In this document: positions 9,607 through 19,549 of the stretch, piece after piece
How positions within the stretch are numbered: position 1 is the stretch's first letter
Layout of the letters: each line of letters starts with the position of its first letter
DNA from: Allofrancisella inopinata
GTDB taxonomy: Bacteria > Pseudomonadota > Gammaproteobacteria > Francisellales > Francisellaceae
Length of the DNA stretch: 64,000 nt
Assembly (NCBI RefSeq): GCF_012222965.1
Contig: NZ_CP038241.1
Coordinates: 1,364,001-1,428,000 of the forward strand
Direction: 5' to 3'
Notes under the pieces: model-generated
What the model was told of the DNA's origin: nothing
The model's database searches: none
The model's input: the letters and a program-made list of their open reading frames with translations, nothing else
Position numbers and translations under genes: made by a program

Positions 9607-10416
9607 ATGGAAGTTTTAAGCCAAACAGAACGCCAGAAGCTTTTTCTGGAGAATATTTTTCCATATAAGCACAAAATACCTCGTAAAATTTACGAAAAGC
9701 AAAAATACCATTTACAAATAGAACTACTAAAACTCCAAAGGTGGGTAAAAGAAAACAACAAAAAAGTTTTAATTATTTTCGAGGGCAGAGATGCTGCAGG
9801 CAAAGGTGGAACTATTAAAAGAGTTATGGAACATCTAAATCCGCGCGGTGCTAAAGTTGTAGCTCTTGAAAAGCCTACGGAGAAAGAGCGAAACCAATGG
9901 TATTTCCAAAGATACATCAAATATCTGCCATCTGGAGGTGAGATAATTCTATTTGATAGATCATGGTACAATCGTGCTGGCGTAGAAAGGGTTATGGGTT
10001 TTTGTACAGAAAGAGAATATTTCTCTTTTTTAGAACAAGTTCCTATGCTTGAGAAAATGTTAGTTGATAGCGGCACTATTATTATTAAATTTTGGTTCTC
10101 CGTGAGTCAACAAGAGCAGAAGAATAGGTTTATTGCTAGAGAAGCACATCCTCTAAAGCAATGGAAACTTAGTCCAATTGATAAAGCATCTTTAGATAAA
10201 TGGGATGACTATACAGAAGCTAAGGAAAGAATGTTTATGTATACTGACAAACCATATGCGCCATGGGTCATAGTAAAGTCAGATGACAAAAAAAGAGCAC
10301 GATTAAATGCTATTAGATACATTCTTAATGCTATTGATTATGACAATAAGTCACTAGAGGTTGCTATACCTCCAGATCCTTTAATTGTTGGTTCTTCTTC
10401 AAAAATATACAAATAG
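9607..10416 (+). CDS. ppk2: Polyphosphate kinase 2
   Basis: PPK2 transfers phosphate between polyphosphate and nucleotides. The 269-residue single-domain protein has the Walker A loop FEGRDAAGKGGTIKRV (residues 58-73). The Walker B/lid block DRSWYNRAGVERVMGF starts at residue 117. These are hallmark sequences of class I PPK2 enzymes, which favour nucleoside diphosphates. It stands alone on the plus strand, separated from the tRNA downstream by 86 bases. Whether it prefers GDP, ADP or both cannot be read from the sequence. Confidence 0.94.
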   Translation: MEVLSQTERQKLFLENIFPYKHKIPRKIYEKQKYHLQIELLKLQRWVKENNKKVLIIFEGRDAAGKGGTIKRVMEHLNPRGAKVVALEKPTEKERNQWYFQRYIKYLPSGGEIILFDRSWYNRAGVERVMGFCTEREYFSFLEQVPMLEKMLVDSGTIIIKFWFSVSQQEQKNRFIAREAHPLKQWKLSPIDKASLDKWDDYTEAKERMFMYTDKPYAPWVIVKSDDKKRARLNAIRYILNAIDYDNKSLEVAIPPDPLIVGSSSKIYK

Positions 10417-10460
10417 TCCTTTAACTTGCATTTTAATTGTGAAAAAATGAGAAATACGTA

Positions 10461-10489
10461 TTGACTAACAATAAGCTTTAAAATATAAT
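10461..10489 (+). promoter_or_regulatory. Promoter of tRNA-Ile2
   Basis: TTGACT at 10461-10466 and a perfect TATAAT at 10484-10489 are separated by 17 bases, an ideal sigma-70 promoter. The -10 box ends 13 bases before the mature tRNA 5' end. Confidence 0.85.
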
Positions 10490-10502
10490 TGTCGCTATGT
10501 TT

Positions 10503-10579
10503 GGGCCTATAGCTCAGTTGGTTAGAGCGCCGGACTCATAATCCGTAGGTCGTAGGTTCGAGTCCTACTGGGCCCACCA
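10503..10579 (+). tRNA. ileX: tRNA-Ile2 (CAT anticodon, lysidine-modified)
   Basis: The 77-base gene folds into a full cloverleaf. The acceptor stem GGGCCTA pairs with TGGGCCC (one G-T wobble), followed by A and an encoded CCA. The anticodon CAT lies at 10537-10539 in the loop context GACTCATAATC, typical of the minor isoleucine tRNA whose C34 is changed to lysidine by TilS, rather than of methionine tRNAs. The T-arm GGTTCGAGTCC is standard. The accessory gene and MITE directly downstream suggest this tRNA end tolerates insertions. Confidence 0.93.
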
Positions 10580-10684
10580 TCATTACCTAACATATATTTA
10601 AATATCAAAAAAATTTAATTAAAATAACTCAAGCTGACAAAAATTTTTTTCTTAGTTTTATAAAAAATATTATATGATTCTAGA

Positions 10685-12004
10685 CTATTCCAACTTAAAC
10701 CAATTAGGCGCTTTATATGATGGGGTGTTCTGATTATACGCACTAAAAAACTCATTAACATTTAATGTTCTATCTTCTTTGATGTCAGCACCTTCAATAT
10801 TAAAGATAACAAAATTTCTTAAATCATTATAACTTATATAATTATTATTCTTAACGATAAGCCTCCTTAAATCAGCAAATTTTGGTTTTTGAAGGAGCTC
10901 TAACGCTCCGTTACCAGTTTTGGTTTCTTCACCTACCTGAAAATTAAATCTCTCAGTATTTCTACTTCTTTTAACTAAACATATAGCAATTATATATGCT
11001 AGAATCGAATGAGCTATAGCAAATGGTAAATAATCGGAACTAATTTCATTCAACGATTCCAAAAGTTCATTAAAATAGTCTTTTTTCGAAAAATTAGAAG
11101 TAAGATTCGACCAAGTACTCGTTTTACTTTTCAATTTCTTTAAAAAATCAATTATAAGAGAGGTTGGTATGATGTTTGACTGATCAAGAAAAGTCGATTT
11201 ACAGTTAATCTCCTCATACATAGCTTGAGTCGCCATTCTATTCTCATTTTCATAAAATGTTGTTTTATAGTATTCACTGTAATTAAATTCACTGTAATTA
11301 AAAGGCCCTATTTCTTCTGAAGAATAAGCACAATAAATTTTATTACATAACTTACTAAAAAGCTTGTTATAAGAACTTTTATACTTAGTGTCTGCAACTA
11401 TATCACTTCCTAGATCTTCAATACAGTCATATGTTAAACCCATATACATTTTTTGACGAAATTCTTCTATTATCATATCATCTTGTTGATGAAGGCTTTT
11501 ACGTACTTTATATATTTCAGTGTACGTATTAAACTTGATTTTTGTTCCTAAATTAAGGTATGTATCTAGTAGCCAAACATCAAGGTTAGATGTTCTTATA
11601 TAAGTAAGAAAGTCCTCAAAAGTGGGAGTAAGTTTTTGGTTTATATAACTATTAATTCTCTCTCTATCAGAAGTTCTATAAAGAATTACAAAATGGTGAG
11701 TATTTATATTTAATCTTACTATACATACAGTATAACCTCTTAATGACTCTATTTTTGTATTCAAAAACTTTAAAGCAACGTAACAGATCTTAGATTGCTC
11801 TGTACAATCTCCTATTTTCCCAATTAAAGATGATAAAGCAATCCTTTCACAAGAAATTTCTTCATCATTACTAGTTGGAGCGGCTAATGATAATTTTAAT
11901 AAACCACGAAGCTTTTTATTCTGCTGAAAAATAGGAAGATTACTTGAGTAAGGGACAGATTGCCTTATTGAGGTGACTATTTGTTGGGCTAATATTTCAT
12001 TCAT
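10685..12004 (-). CDS. Unknown protein with transglutaminase/papain-like Cys-His-Asp pattern (paralogue 1)
   Basis: I do not recognise a named family for this 439-residue protein. Its N-terminal third contains GDCTEQS (C67), then THHFVILY (H103/H104), then DVWLLD (D142, D147). Order and context resemble the catalytic core of transglutaminase-like or papain-like cysteine enzymes. A paralogue at 32159-33502 keeps all these points and the C-terminal block (TKTGNGALELL, ISYNDLR). No signal peptide or membrane segment is evident. It stands alone between tRNA-Ile2 and a MITE, like an acquired gene. A secreted effector, a toxin or a housekeeping peptidase are all possible; catalytic function is inference only. 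Confidence 0.55.
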   Translation of the reverse strand: MNEILAQQIVTSIRQSVPYSSNLPIFQQNKKLRGLLKLSLAAPTSNDEEISCERIALSSLIGKIGDCTEQSKICYVALKFLNTKIESLRGYTVCIVRLNINTHHFVILYRTSDRERINSYINQKLTPTFEDFLTYIRTSNLDVWLLDTYLNLGTKIKFNTYTEIYKVRKSLHQQDDMIIEEFRQKMYMGLTYDCIEDLGSDIVADTKYKSSYNKLFSKLCNKIYCAYSSEEIGPFNYSEFNYSEYYKTTFYENENRMATQAMYEEINCKSTFLDQSNIIPTSLIIDFLKKLKSKTSTWSNLTSNFSKKDYFNELLESLNEISSDYLPFAIAHSILAYIIAICLVKRSRNTERFNFQVGEETKTGNGALELLQKPKFADLRRLIVKNNNYISYNDLRNFVIFNIEGADIKEDRTLNVNEFFSAYNQNTPSYKAPNWFKLE

Positions 12005-12116
12005 TATAATTTCTCCTTTTTAATACACTTAAACAACTTAACAAAATTAAGATGTAAAAAATTAAACGAGCTTGTCGGTTGTAATAATTAAAAACTTAAT
12101 ACCAACCAGACTCTCT

Positions 12117-12257
12117 GGGGCTGTTGCAAGCTGGAATTAGATGGGTGGTAACAAGGCAAAAATATTCGAAAAAGCGCAGTTTACACGTAGTAAATGAGCA
12201 TTTTGAAAATATTTTTAACACAGTTAGAAACATATAATTTTAGTTTGCAACAGTCCC
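12117..12257. mobile_element. MITE-like element, 141 bp, with terminal inverted repeats and 5-bp target duplication
   Basis: The element begins GGGGCTGTTGCAA and ends TTGCAACAGTCCC. The terminal inverted repeats extend to about 27 bases with five mismatches, four of them G/A transitions. Both sides are flanked by TCTCT (12112-12116 and 12258-12262), a 5-bp target duplication. The interior holds an imperfect hairpin (arms around 12158-12180 and 12196-12215) and no ORF, so it must move with a transposase supplied elsewhere. Related fragments lie at 25221-25241 and 32074-32145. The rest of the 490-base gap 12005-12496 shows no gene. Confidence 0.8.
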
Positions 12258-12496
12258 TCTCTTATGCTGAACTCAAATATATCACTTAAATATATGGTTT
12301 ATATAAGGGGTTTTTAATAAGACTTAGGAATTTTTAATAGCCCATACAAGTTTGTGACATAGCCCACTACTAGGTATAAAAATAATATTTGCTTAAATAA
12401 TTTTATACAAGCTATTTAAGAGACTGTATGGTCAGCCTGAGACAATAACATACTACTTTTAAGTGTATTAACTGTAAAGTATAAAGTAGTTGCTTT

Positions 12497-13078
12497 TTAG
12501 ACAATTGCTTCAAGAAATTTTTGCTTATCTTTCTTTGTTAATCTGACTCTATGCTCATTCATTAAAGTGCCATGATAGGATTTGTTTAGAGTTTCTAAAA
12601 TATCCATCAATAATTCATAACATGTTTTTACATCATATCCTAAAGCTGAAAGCTTTCTAAAATTCATAACTGCTATTATGCCATTTATACTACCATTATT
12701 AGTGCTTTCAAACTCTTGCTTATCATTATCTGGCAATATACTAAATATAACATCTCTATAATTAATTTTTTGAAAAACTTTCTCATCAGTATACCTAAGA
12801 TCATGGTGTTTCAACTGCATAGCTAAATTTTTTATTTCAATAGGTTCTATGCTTTCAAAGTACAGTAAAAGATACCCATCTCTTAATAAAGGGTACTCAA
12901 GCTGTATCTCTACAACTTCTTCAGAAAAATCATTTTTTAGTTGGCTTGTTAAAAGTTCACTACTTGTTCTCTCTATATTTTCTAGTGTCAGTTTTTGTTT
13001 TAAACGCAAACTTTTACGAAAAAGATCAATAATTATTAATACAACTAAAATTAAAACCAAAACTAAAATCAACGACAT
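12497..13078 (-). CDS. zipA: Probable cell-division protein ZipA-like, membrane-anchored
   Basis: The protein opens with a strongly hydrophobic anchor (MSLILVLVLILVVLIIIDLF). A short charged linker and a C-terminal domain ending in GTLMNEHRVRLTKKDKQKF follow. That end matches the ZipA FtsZ-binding domain pattern (G-x-x-L-D-x-x-R-x-x-x-T). ZipA tethers FtsZ to the inner membrane during septation. The linker is much shorter than in E. coli. I use the ATG at 13078, giving 193 residues, because the longer ORF would start with TTG inside lpxB and a GGTGG lies just upstream of this ATG. The assignment rests on distant similarity. Confidence 0.55.
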   Translation of the reverse strand: MSLILVLVLILVVLIIIDLFRKSLRLKQKLTLENIERTSSELLTSQLKNDFSEEVVEIQLEYPLLRDGYLLLYFESIEPIEIKNLAMQLKHHDLRYTDEKVFQKINYRDVIFSILPDNDKQEFESTNNGSINGIIAVMNFRKLSALGYDVKTCYELLMDILETLNKSYHGTLMNEHRVRLTKKDKQKFLEAIV

Positions 13079-13139
13079 ATAACCACCCACACCACTATCT
13101 TTTATTAAACTAATATTATATATATAAAGGCTATAAAAA

Positions 13140-14285
13140 TTAAGATTTTTGAACAATTATAGAGTCTAATATATCAACTATTTTTTGATCAGTATCTACT
13201 ATCATGTTTTCATGAATACTTGTAAACTCCTGCATTATATAGTCATTTCTTTGCTTATCATCAAATAGTCTTCTTAATTCTTGATATAAATTATCTACTG
13301 TACAGTCTTCTTGTATTAACTCTTTTATTATTTCACTTTTATGTAAAATATTGGGAAAAGCCCAAAAGCTATGATTACCTATCAACAATCTTCCTAAAAA
13401 AGCCGATAATGCTGAGACTTTGTATCCAACCACCATTGGTAATTTGCATAACATAGCCTCTAGAGTAGCTGTACCAGAAGCTAGTAAACTATAGTCAGAC
13501 GCTTTTAAAATGTCATGTGATTTAGCATTGAACACTTTTATGTTTAGCTTTTGTATTTGCTCTTTATACTGGTCAAAAATTGACTGTAAAGATGGTTTTG
13601 CTAAAGGCATCACGGCTTGAAACTTATATCCTGAGTCAACTAGTTTCTGTAAAGCTTCAAGAAATAGAGGTAAAAGTCTAGATACCTCATTACTCCTACT
13701 GCCAGGTAAAACTGACAATATTGGTAAACTTGTATCTCCTAAACCCAACTCTTTTCTATAGCTAGCTCTATCTATGTTTATTGGGATATTTTTTGCCAAA
13801 GGATGGCCAACAAATATTGCTTCAAAATCATGTCTTTTTTTATAATAATCAACTTCAAAAGGCAATATTGCCAATATTTTATCTGTAGCTTTTCTAATTT
13901 TTTTGATTCTATACTCACGCCATACCCATATTTTAGGACTCACATAATGTATAGTTTTTATACCAGCTGCTCTAAGTTTTCTTTCAACAGTAAGATTAAA
14001 ATCTGGAGCATCTATTCCTATAAAAATATCTGGTTTATTCTGCTTGAAGTAGTTAATAACTTTCCTGCGTATATTTAAAATCCGCCAACCTTTTGAAATT
14101 ATTTCCAAAAAACCTATTAAAGAAAGAGCGTCCATAGGATAAAGACTTTTAAAGCCAGAAGCCTCCATCTTTGGACCACCTATACCCTCTATAATAGCGT
14201 CAGGATACCTTTCTTTAAGCTTTGCAACTAAAGTACCACCTAACTGATCTCCTGATAGTTCACCAGCTACTATACCTATTCGCAT
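13140..14285 (-). CDS. lpxB: Lipid-A-disaccharide synthase
   Basis: LpxB joins UDP-2,3-diacylglucosamine and lipid X to form the tetraacyl disaccharide of lipid A at the inner membrane. The 381-residue protein starts with the GT19 signature GELSGDQLGG at residues 8-17. The late donor-binding block LLASGTATLEAMLCKLPMVVGY is present. Its start overlaps the end of lpxA by one base, placing it last in the lpxD-fabZ-lpxA-lpxB series. Confidence 0.96.
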   Translation of the reverse strand: MRIGIVAGELSGDQLGGTLVAKLKERYPDAIIEGIGGPKMEASGFKSLYPMDALSLIGFLEIISKGWRILNIRRKVINYFKQNKPDIFIGIDAPDFNLTVERKLRAAGIKTIHYVSPKIWVWREYRIKKIRKATDKILAILPFEVDYYKKRHDFEAIFVGHPLAKNIPINIDRASYRKELGLGDTSLPILSVLPGSRSNEVSRLLPLFLEALQKLVDSGYKFQAVMPLAKPSLQSIFDQYKEQIQKLNIKVFNAKSHDILKASDYSLLASGTATLEAMLCKLPMVVGYKVSALSAFLGRLLIGNHSFWAFPNILHKSEIIKELIQEDCTVDNLYQELRRLFDDKQRNDYIMQEFTSIHENMIVDTDQKIVDILDSIIVQKS

Positions 14286-15064
14286 TATCTTAATATACCT
14301 CTTCTAGAAGTACTCATCAGCTCAACAAAAGGCTCTAAAACAGGCTCTTCTGTAGCCATATTTTTTATAATTTCAAAGGCTTCATTTATCATTAAACCAC
14401 GACGATAAAGTATTTTATAAACATCTTTTATCTTCTTTATCTGTTCTGCTGTAAAACCCCGTCTTTTAAGCCCTTCAGAATTTATACCGCAAGGAGACGC
14501 GCCAGCAGTAACTGCTGTCACCATTAGATATGGTGGCACGTCTTTGCCTATTAATGCAGCATGAGCGATAAATGCATGCTTACCTACAGTACAGAACTGG
14601 TGGACCCCAGTGTTAGAGCTCAAAATAGCATAATCCTCGATATGAACATGACCAGCTAGACCAACACCATTTACTAGGTTAATGTTATTTCCTATCTTAC
14701 AGTCATGACCAATATGCACATAACACATAATTAGATTATTATTGCCGATCGAAGTTATTCCAGATTCCTTTAGCGTACCACCATGTATCGTCGCACATTC
14801 TCTAATAATATTATTGTCACCTATAACAACTTGAGAAAAATCTCCTTTTTTATAAGTATAATCAATAGGATCATCTCCAATAGATGCATACTGAAAAATA
14901 CGATTATTTTTACCAATAACTGCATTATCACCTATAGTAACATGGCTTTTAAGCTCAGTGCCTTCACCAATAACTACATTTTCACCAACAACACAAAATG
15001 GACCAATTATAGCACTATCTGCTATCTTAGCACTTTCGTGAACTACCGCTAGGCTATGTATCAC
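14285..15064 (-). CDS. lpxA: UDP-N-acetylglucosamine O-acyltransferase LpxA
   Basis: LpxA performs the first committed step of lipid A synthesis, moving a 3-hydroxyacyl chain from ACP to UDP-GlcNAc. The 259-residue protein is mostly a left-handed beta helix of hexapeptide repeats ([IV]-G-x-x-x-x), ending in an alpha-helical tail (about residues 190-259). The conserved block GLAGHVHIEDYAILSSNTGVHQF matches the active-site region of the family. The start codon is GTG at 15064, two bases after fabZ. Confidence 0.96.
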   Translation of the reverse strand: MIHSLAVVHESAKIADSAIIGPFCVVGENVVIGEGTELKSHVTIGDNAVIGKNNRIFQYASIGDDPIDYTYKKGDFSQVVIGDNNIIRECATIHGGTLKESGITSIGNNNLIMCYVHIGHDCKIGNNINLVNGVGLAGHVHIEDYAILSSNTGVHQFCTVGKHAFIAHAALIGKDVPPYLMVTAVTAGASPCGINSEGLKRRGFTAEQIKKIKDVYKILYRRGLMINEAFEIIKNMATEEPVLEPFVELMSTSRRGILR

Positions 15065-15066
15065 TA

Positions 15067-15558
15067 TTAATAATCCTTATAAGCTGCCATTAATTCTGCT
15101 GAACAAACAATTTGTCCATCAACTTTTGCTACAGACTCAGCTGTACATATAATATTCTTTTGTTTAACCATTCGTGATTCAATAATCAGTACATCACCAG
15201 GGACAACTGGCCTTTTTACTCTAACCTTATCTATACCTGCAAGCATAAAAGTTCTTCTACCACCACCAGCTTTAGCAACTACATGTGCAAATAGTGTCTC
15301 AGCCATTAGTTCACCTAATATAGCTGTAGCTTGAGCCATCGCTTCAACAATTAAAACTCCTGGCATTACTGGGAATTCAGGAAAATGTCCATTAAAAAAA
15401 TCTTCATTAATTGTAACGTTTTTCTGAGCTATTATACTTCTTTCTTCAATATTCCAGTCAACAATTTTATCTAAAAGAGCAAAAGGATACCTATGTGGCA
15501 AAATCTTCCTAATTCCCATCACATCTATTTGCTTATTATTTTCATCAAATTGACTCAT
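15067..15558 (-). CDS. fabZ: 3-hydroxyacyl-ACP dehydratase FabZ
   Basis: FabZ dehydrates 3-hydroxyacyl-ACP in fatty-acid elongation and competes with LpxA and LpxD for the same substrate, which explains its place between them. The 163-residue hot-dog-fold protein has LPHRYPFALLDK at residues 20-31. The active-site segment GHFPEFPVMPGVLIVEAMAQ holds the catalytic pair H58 and E72. The gaps to lpxD (16 bases) and lpxA (2 bases) indicate a shared transcript. Confidence 0.97.
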   Translation of the reverse strand: MSQFDENNKQIDVMGIRKILPHRYPFALLDKIVDWNIEERSIIAQKNVTINEDFFNGHFPEFPVMPGVLIVEAMAQATAILGELMAETLFAHVVAKAGGGRRTFMLAGIDKVRVKRPVVPGDVLIIESRMVKQKNIICTAESVAKVDGQIVCSAELMAAYKDY

Positions 15559-15574
15559 TACAAATCCTCATTAC

Positions 15575-16591
15575 TTACTTAATTAATTTATTTTCTAAAT
15601 CTTTAACTCTAGCTATTAATTTATCTATTTTTGATAATCTAGCTACAAACCTACCCCATTCGATTCTTGGTTTTGCTTCAAAAGCGGCGTAATACATACC
15701 CGGTTTTGTCACGGATTTACCTACATTAGAGGCGCCCCCTATTACAGCATTATCGCAAATACTAATATGACCAGTAATAGCAGATTGGCCGCCTATAAGA
15801 CAGTTACTACCTATCTTAGTACTACCTGCTACTGCTGTCACACCTGCCAAAGCTGTGTTTTCGCCGATAACCACATTATGAGCTATCTGTACTAAATTAT
15901 CAATACGTGCCCCTTTTTTAATGATAGTGTCATCAATAGCACCTCTATCAACCGTAGTATTAGCACCAATCTCAACATCATCTTCAATAACTACTCTACC
16001 TAGCTGCGGTATTTTAGTCCACGAACCATCATCGTCACGTGCATTTCCAAACCCGTCACAGCCTATAACTGCATTCTGGTGAATAATACATTTTGCCCCG
16101 ATAATAACATCATGTGCTATAGATACATTACTCTTAATAATTGTGGAATTCCCTATTTTCGTTCCGTCCTCAACAGTAGCGCAAGCACCTATTACAACAT
16201 TATCGCCTAAAACAACATTTTCACCGATAACTGCATTTGCTTCAATAGTTACATTATCCCCGATAACCGCACTAGCTGCTATAACAGCCTTACTATGTAT
16301 CTTACCACTAGGTTTTGGAGATTTATCAAAAATCTCCATTACTTTCGCTAATGCCATATATGGGTTAGATAATACAATAGCGTTCGTATTACAGTAATCT
16401 AAAGCTTCTTCTGTAATTAAAACAGCAGAAGCTTTTGTATTAGATAAATCTTTTAAGTACTTAGGATTAGTGCAAAAGGATATATCTCCCTCTTTTGCTT
16501 GAGATAAAGTAGCTATTTTAGTTATTTCAATACTACTATCACCCTTAATCACACCATCTAATTTTTCTGCTAATAAATTTAAGCTATACAT
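15575..16591 (-). CDS. lpxD: UDP-3-O-(3-hydroxyacyl)glucosamine N-acyltransferase LpxD
   Basis: LpxD adds the second hydroxyacyl chain, at the amine, in lipid A synthesis. The N-terminal uridine-binding domain (about residues 1-100) is followed by a long hexapeptide-repeat beta helix and a C-terminal helix. I choose the ATG at 16591 (338 residues), which has GGTGGG seven bases upstream; the longer reading would start at a TTG. Francisella is known to carry two LpxD enzymes with different chain length and temperature optima. The copy here sits in the fabZ-lpxA-lpxB operon, as the 37 degree form LpxD1 does, but activity cannot be read from sequence. Confidence 0.94.
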   Translation of the reverse strand: MYSLNLLAEKLDGVIKGDSSIEITKIATLSQAKEGDISFCTNPKYLKDLSNTKASAVLITEEALDYCNTNAIVLSNPYMALAKVMEIFDKSPKPSGKIHSKAVIAASAVIGDNVTIEANAVIGENVVLGDNVVIGACATVEDGTKIGNSTIIKSNVSIAHDVIIGAKCIIHQNAVIGCDGFGNARDDDGSWTKIPQLGRVVIEDDVEIGANTTVDRGAIDDTIIKKGARIDNLVQIAHNVVIGENTALAGVTAVAGSTKIGSNCLIGGQSAITGHISICDNAVIGGASNVGKSVTKPGMYYAAFEAKPRIEWGRFVARLSKIDKLIARVKDLENKLIK

Positions 16592-16624
16592 TATTTTACC
16601 CACCAATTAAAGTTTTTGGTTTTT

Positions 16625-17137
16625 CTAAGAGTTCTTGTTCATCATGACTACAACATCGCCAGATATGTCATCAACACCATTTACGTAAGCAAGAGCCTGA
16701 GTAGTTAGTATAACATTATAACCTTTCTGTTTTGCTATTGTCTCCACTGATTTATCAAATGCAGCTTGGAACTTTTTAGATAATTCATCTTTTCTTGAGT
16801 ATTCTTTTTGTTGTAAAACTCTAGCTTTTTCTGCAAAAGTTTGTTGTTCTTGTTGTATTTGCTGTTGTTGTTTTTCTAACTCAGCTTTTGTCATAGTAGT
16901 AGATTTTTGCTGTAATTCTTTAACCTTTGCCATAATGTCATTTTGTTGTTGCTGTAGCTTTGAAGCCTCTGGTTTAAGGTCATTTTCTAATTTTTTAACA
17001 CTTACTGAACCAAGGTCCGTGTCATTAAATATCTCTACCGGATTAACTATAGCTATTTTAGTATCCGCATACGAGATAGTAGTAGCCACTGTAAAAAGCA
17101 TCAACATAATTAAAGTTTTCTTAATTATTTTTTTCAT
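16625..17137 (-). CDS. skp: Periplasmic chaperone Skp/OmpH
   Basis: Skp holds unfolded outer-membrane proteins in the periplasm and delivers them to BamA. The 170-residue protein has a signal peptide (basic start, hydrophobic core, predicted cut near SYA-DTK at about residue 25). A long, Gln- and Lys-rich helical tentacle region (about residues 45-120) follows, as expected for this trimeric jellyfish-shaped chaperone. It lies 18 bases downstream of bamA, the standard pairing. Confidence 0.93.
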   Translation of the reverse strand: MKKIIKKTLIMLMLFTVATTISYADTKIAIVNPVEIFNDTDLGSVSVKKLENDLKPEASKLQQQQNDIMAKVKELQQKSTTMTKAELEKQQQQIQQEQQTFAEKARVLQQKEYSRKDELSKKFQAAFDKSVETIAKQKGYNVILTTQALAYVNGVDDISGDVVVMMNKNS

Positions 17138-17155
17138 ATTTTTCTCCTTTGATTT

Positions 17156-19543
17156 TTAGAAATTTTGTCCAAGTGAAAACTGGAATACCTGAGTAACATC
17201 ACCCTTTTGAACATTAAATGGTTGAGCAAAAGATACTGCTAGTGGCCCCATTGGTGAAGCCCATCTAAATTCAACTCCAACTGAATATTTAAGGTTACCC
17301 AAAGATGGCGATGTAGGGCTAGGTGGAGTTGGAGATAACACTCCATTTAGATCGTATGTTATGTATGTGTTACCTATATCTAAAAACGCACCAATTCTCA
17401 TATTAGAACTATCCTTAATAAAAGGTACTGGAAACAATAAATCCCAGTTGTTATATATATTAAGGTTACCACCAATTGAATTACCTGGCTGAGGATTATT
17501 AGGGTCTATTAAGTTAAGATCTCTAGGGCCTAATGAACCTTGTAAGAAACCACGCACTGATCCCCAACCACCTCCATAGAAGTTCTCATAAAAAGGTAGT
17601 TCTTTAGTTTTTCCATAACCTCCACCATACTGCACTCCTGCCCTAATTGAGAGCGCTGATAAATCTGTATTTGGTACAGCAATATTATAAGTCCCCCCAA
17701 CTTCAACTTTATAAGAATTAATATTACTTATTCCAGGTATATTTATTGAGCCATTTAAATTAAATGACCCTCCCTGAGTTGGGAACATATATTTATTAGA
17801 GTTATTATAGCTCCAACCACCTGTTATAGCAGGCTCATTAAATACATTTCTACCTCCTTGCTGCTGAATAAACCATTCAACTATAGAAGATTTATAACCT
17901 TCTGACTGCTTAAGGGTGTTGTTAGCAAATGTCAATCCCCAAGATACATTACTAAATGTTGATATAGGCAAACCATACATCAACCTAGCACCGAGCGTAT
18001 CTAATTGGTATGCAGCTATGGCGTCTGTTTTAGCAAAGTTTGAGCGGTTAACATATGCTGAAACACTTTGGCTGATCCCTGAAGTAGTAAAAAAAGGATC
18101 AATATAACTTATATCTAATTGTTGGAACGGTATGGAAAGCTGAGCATTAATATTAAAAGTATTACCTGTACCAAACACGTTAGGCATATTAAGCCTACCG
18201 CCTATCATAAAACCATATAAATCTGAATAACCTAAGCTACCACTTATTGAGTTAGCGTTACGCTCCTTAATATTGTAGTTTATATCTACCAAATCATCAG
18301 AGCCTTCTACAGGAACAAGTTGCATGTCAGCAGAACTAACGTAAGGTAACTGATCAAGCCTTCTTTGTGACTTATCTATAGCCTCTTTATCATAAGTGGA
18401 TTGTTCATAATATTGAAGCTGCCTACGAAATACGTAATCATTTGTGACATTATTACCAAAGAAATTTACCCTATTTACATAAACTTTTTTACCTGCATCC
18501 ACAATAAATTTAAAAGAAACTACTCGATTTTCCTTATCAACATCTGGAATAGGGTTGACTGTTGCGAAAGCATAACCCTTACTTCCTAATAAAGTTTTTA
18601 TTGACTCTACAGTATCTACAAGCTTCTTTTTTGAAAAAATTTCACCTTCTTTTAGCTGAATCAAGGATTCAACTTCTGATTTAGGTATTATAAATTTACC
18701 ATCTAGAGATATATCACCAACCTTATAAACTTCACCCTCCTGGATACCAAGAGTTATATAAGAATGTTCACGATCTTTTGACATAGAGGCTTGTTTAGAA
18801 GTAACCTTAAAATCAAGAAAACCTCTATCAAGATAATAATTTGTCACATCTTGAACTGATTTCTCCATACCGTTAGGAGAGTAACTATCAAACTGAGCTA
18901 AAAAACCCCACAAATTCCAAATAGATGGTGTTTGAAAAGCTAAGCCACTTTTTAGATCACTATCGTCAAAATTTTTATTACCGACAAAATTTATGTCTCC
19001 AATTGTTGCAGGCTTTCCCTCTTTAATTGTTAAATTAATGTTTATTCTGTTGTTCGGTAGTTTTCTGATGTTTTCATCAATTTTGGCACCATATAATCCC
19101 ATCATTGAATACTGAGAAAGCAATGATTGTTTAATTAAAAACATTGTATTAGGATTATAGATATTACCTACATACACCCCAGCGTCAGTAAAAACTTTTT
19201 CAAGATCCTCTTTTTTGATTTTTTTATTACCACTGAAACTAAAATCTGCAATAACTGGTCTTTCTTTTACGTTTACAAAAAGGTTGCTACCCTTACGATA
19301 TAGGTCTACACTATTAAAAAAACCTGTACCATAGAGATTATTAATAATTTGGTTTGTATCTTCTGGTGTGATATAACTACCCCTCTTAAAACCTATACGG
19401 CTTTTAACTACATCACTCTGTAATCCTTCTAAACCAACTATAGATACTTTGTCTAGTATAAAGCTACCTGTTTCTGCCCAGCCAGCACACGCAATACCCA
19501 TAAGAATAGAGGTTAATACAAACTTCTTTCTTAAAAAAAACAC
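17156..19543 (-). CDS. bamA: Outer-membrane protein assembly factor BamA
   Basis: BamA is the central beta-barrel of the complex that inserts outer-membrane proteins. The 795-residue protein has a signal peptide ending near CAGWA (residue 22-23). POTRA domains follow to about residue 420, then a C-terminal 16-strand barrel ending in phenylalanine (FSLGQNF), the usual Bam recognition end. The barrel contains the family segment VRGF in [15 protein letters not shown]. The start codon is GTG at 19543, seven bases from the dxr stop. The gene between dxr and bamA in many relatives (rseP) is absent here. Confidence 0.96.
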   Translation of the reverse strand: MFFLRKKFVLTSILMGIACAGWAETGSFILDKVSIVGLEGLQSDVVKSRIGFKRGSYITPEDTNQIINNLYGTGFFNSVDLYRKGSNLFVNVKERPVIADFSFSGNKKIKKEDLEKVFTDAGVYVGNIYNPNTMFLIKQSLLSQYSMMGLYGAKIDENIRKLPNNRININLTIKEGKPATIGDINFVGNKNFDDSDLKSGLAFQTPSIWNLWGFLAQFDSYSPNGMEKSVQDVTNYYLDRGFLDFKVTSKQASMSKDREHSYITLGIQEGEVYKVGDISLDGKFIIPKSEVESLIQLKEGEIFSKKKLVDTVESIKTLLGSKGYAFATVNPIPDVDKENRVVSFKFIVDAGKKVYVNRVNFFGNNVTNDYVFRRQLQYYEQSTYDKEAIDKSQRRLDQLPYVSSADMQLVPVEGSDDLVDINYNIKERNANSISGSLGYSDLYGFMIGGRLNMPNVFGTGNTFNINAQLSIPFQQLDISYIDPFFTTSGISQSVSAYVNRSNFAKTDAIAAYQLDTLGARLMYGLPISTFSNVSWGLTFANNTLKQSEGYKSSIVEWFIQQQGGRNVFNEPAITGGWSYNNSNKYMFPTQGGSFNLNGSINIPGISNINSYKVEVGGTYNIAVPNTDLSALSIRAGVQYGGGYGKTKELPFYENFYGGGWGSVRGFLQGSLGPRDLNLIDPNNPQPGNSIGGNLNIYNNWDLLFPVPFIKDSSNMRIGAFLDIGNTYITYDLNGVLSPTPPSPTSPSLGNLKYSVGVEFRWASPMGPLAVSFAQPFNVQKGDVTQVFQFSLGQNF

Positions 19544-19549
19544 TTAATT

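Noticed and set aside
10503-10579. tRNA-Met reading of the CAT anticodon gene
   Set aside because: The anticodon arm context GACTCATAATC is that of tRNA-Ile2, and the acceptor stem lacks initiator features.
10580-12262. Phage or integrative-element attachment site at the tRNA-Ile2 3' end
   Set aside because: No integrase gene and no repeat of the tRNA 3' end were found downstream; only a single gene and a MITE are present.
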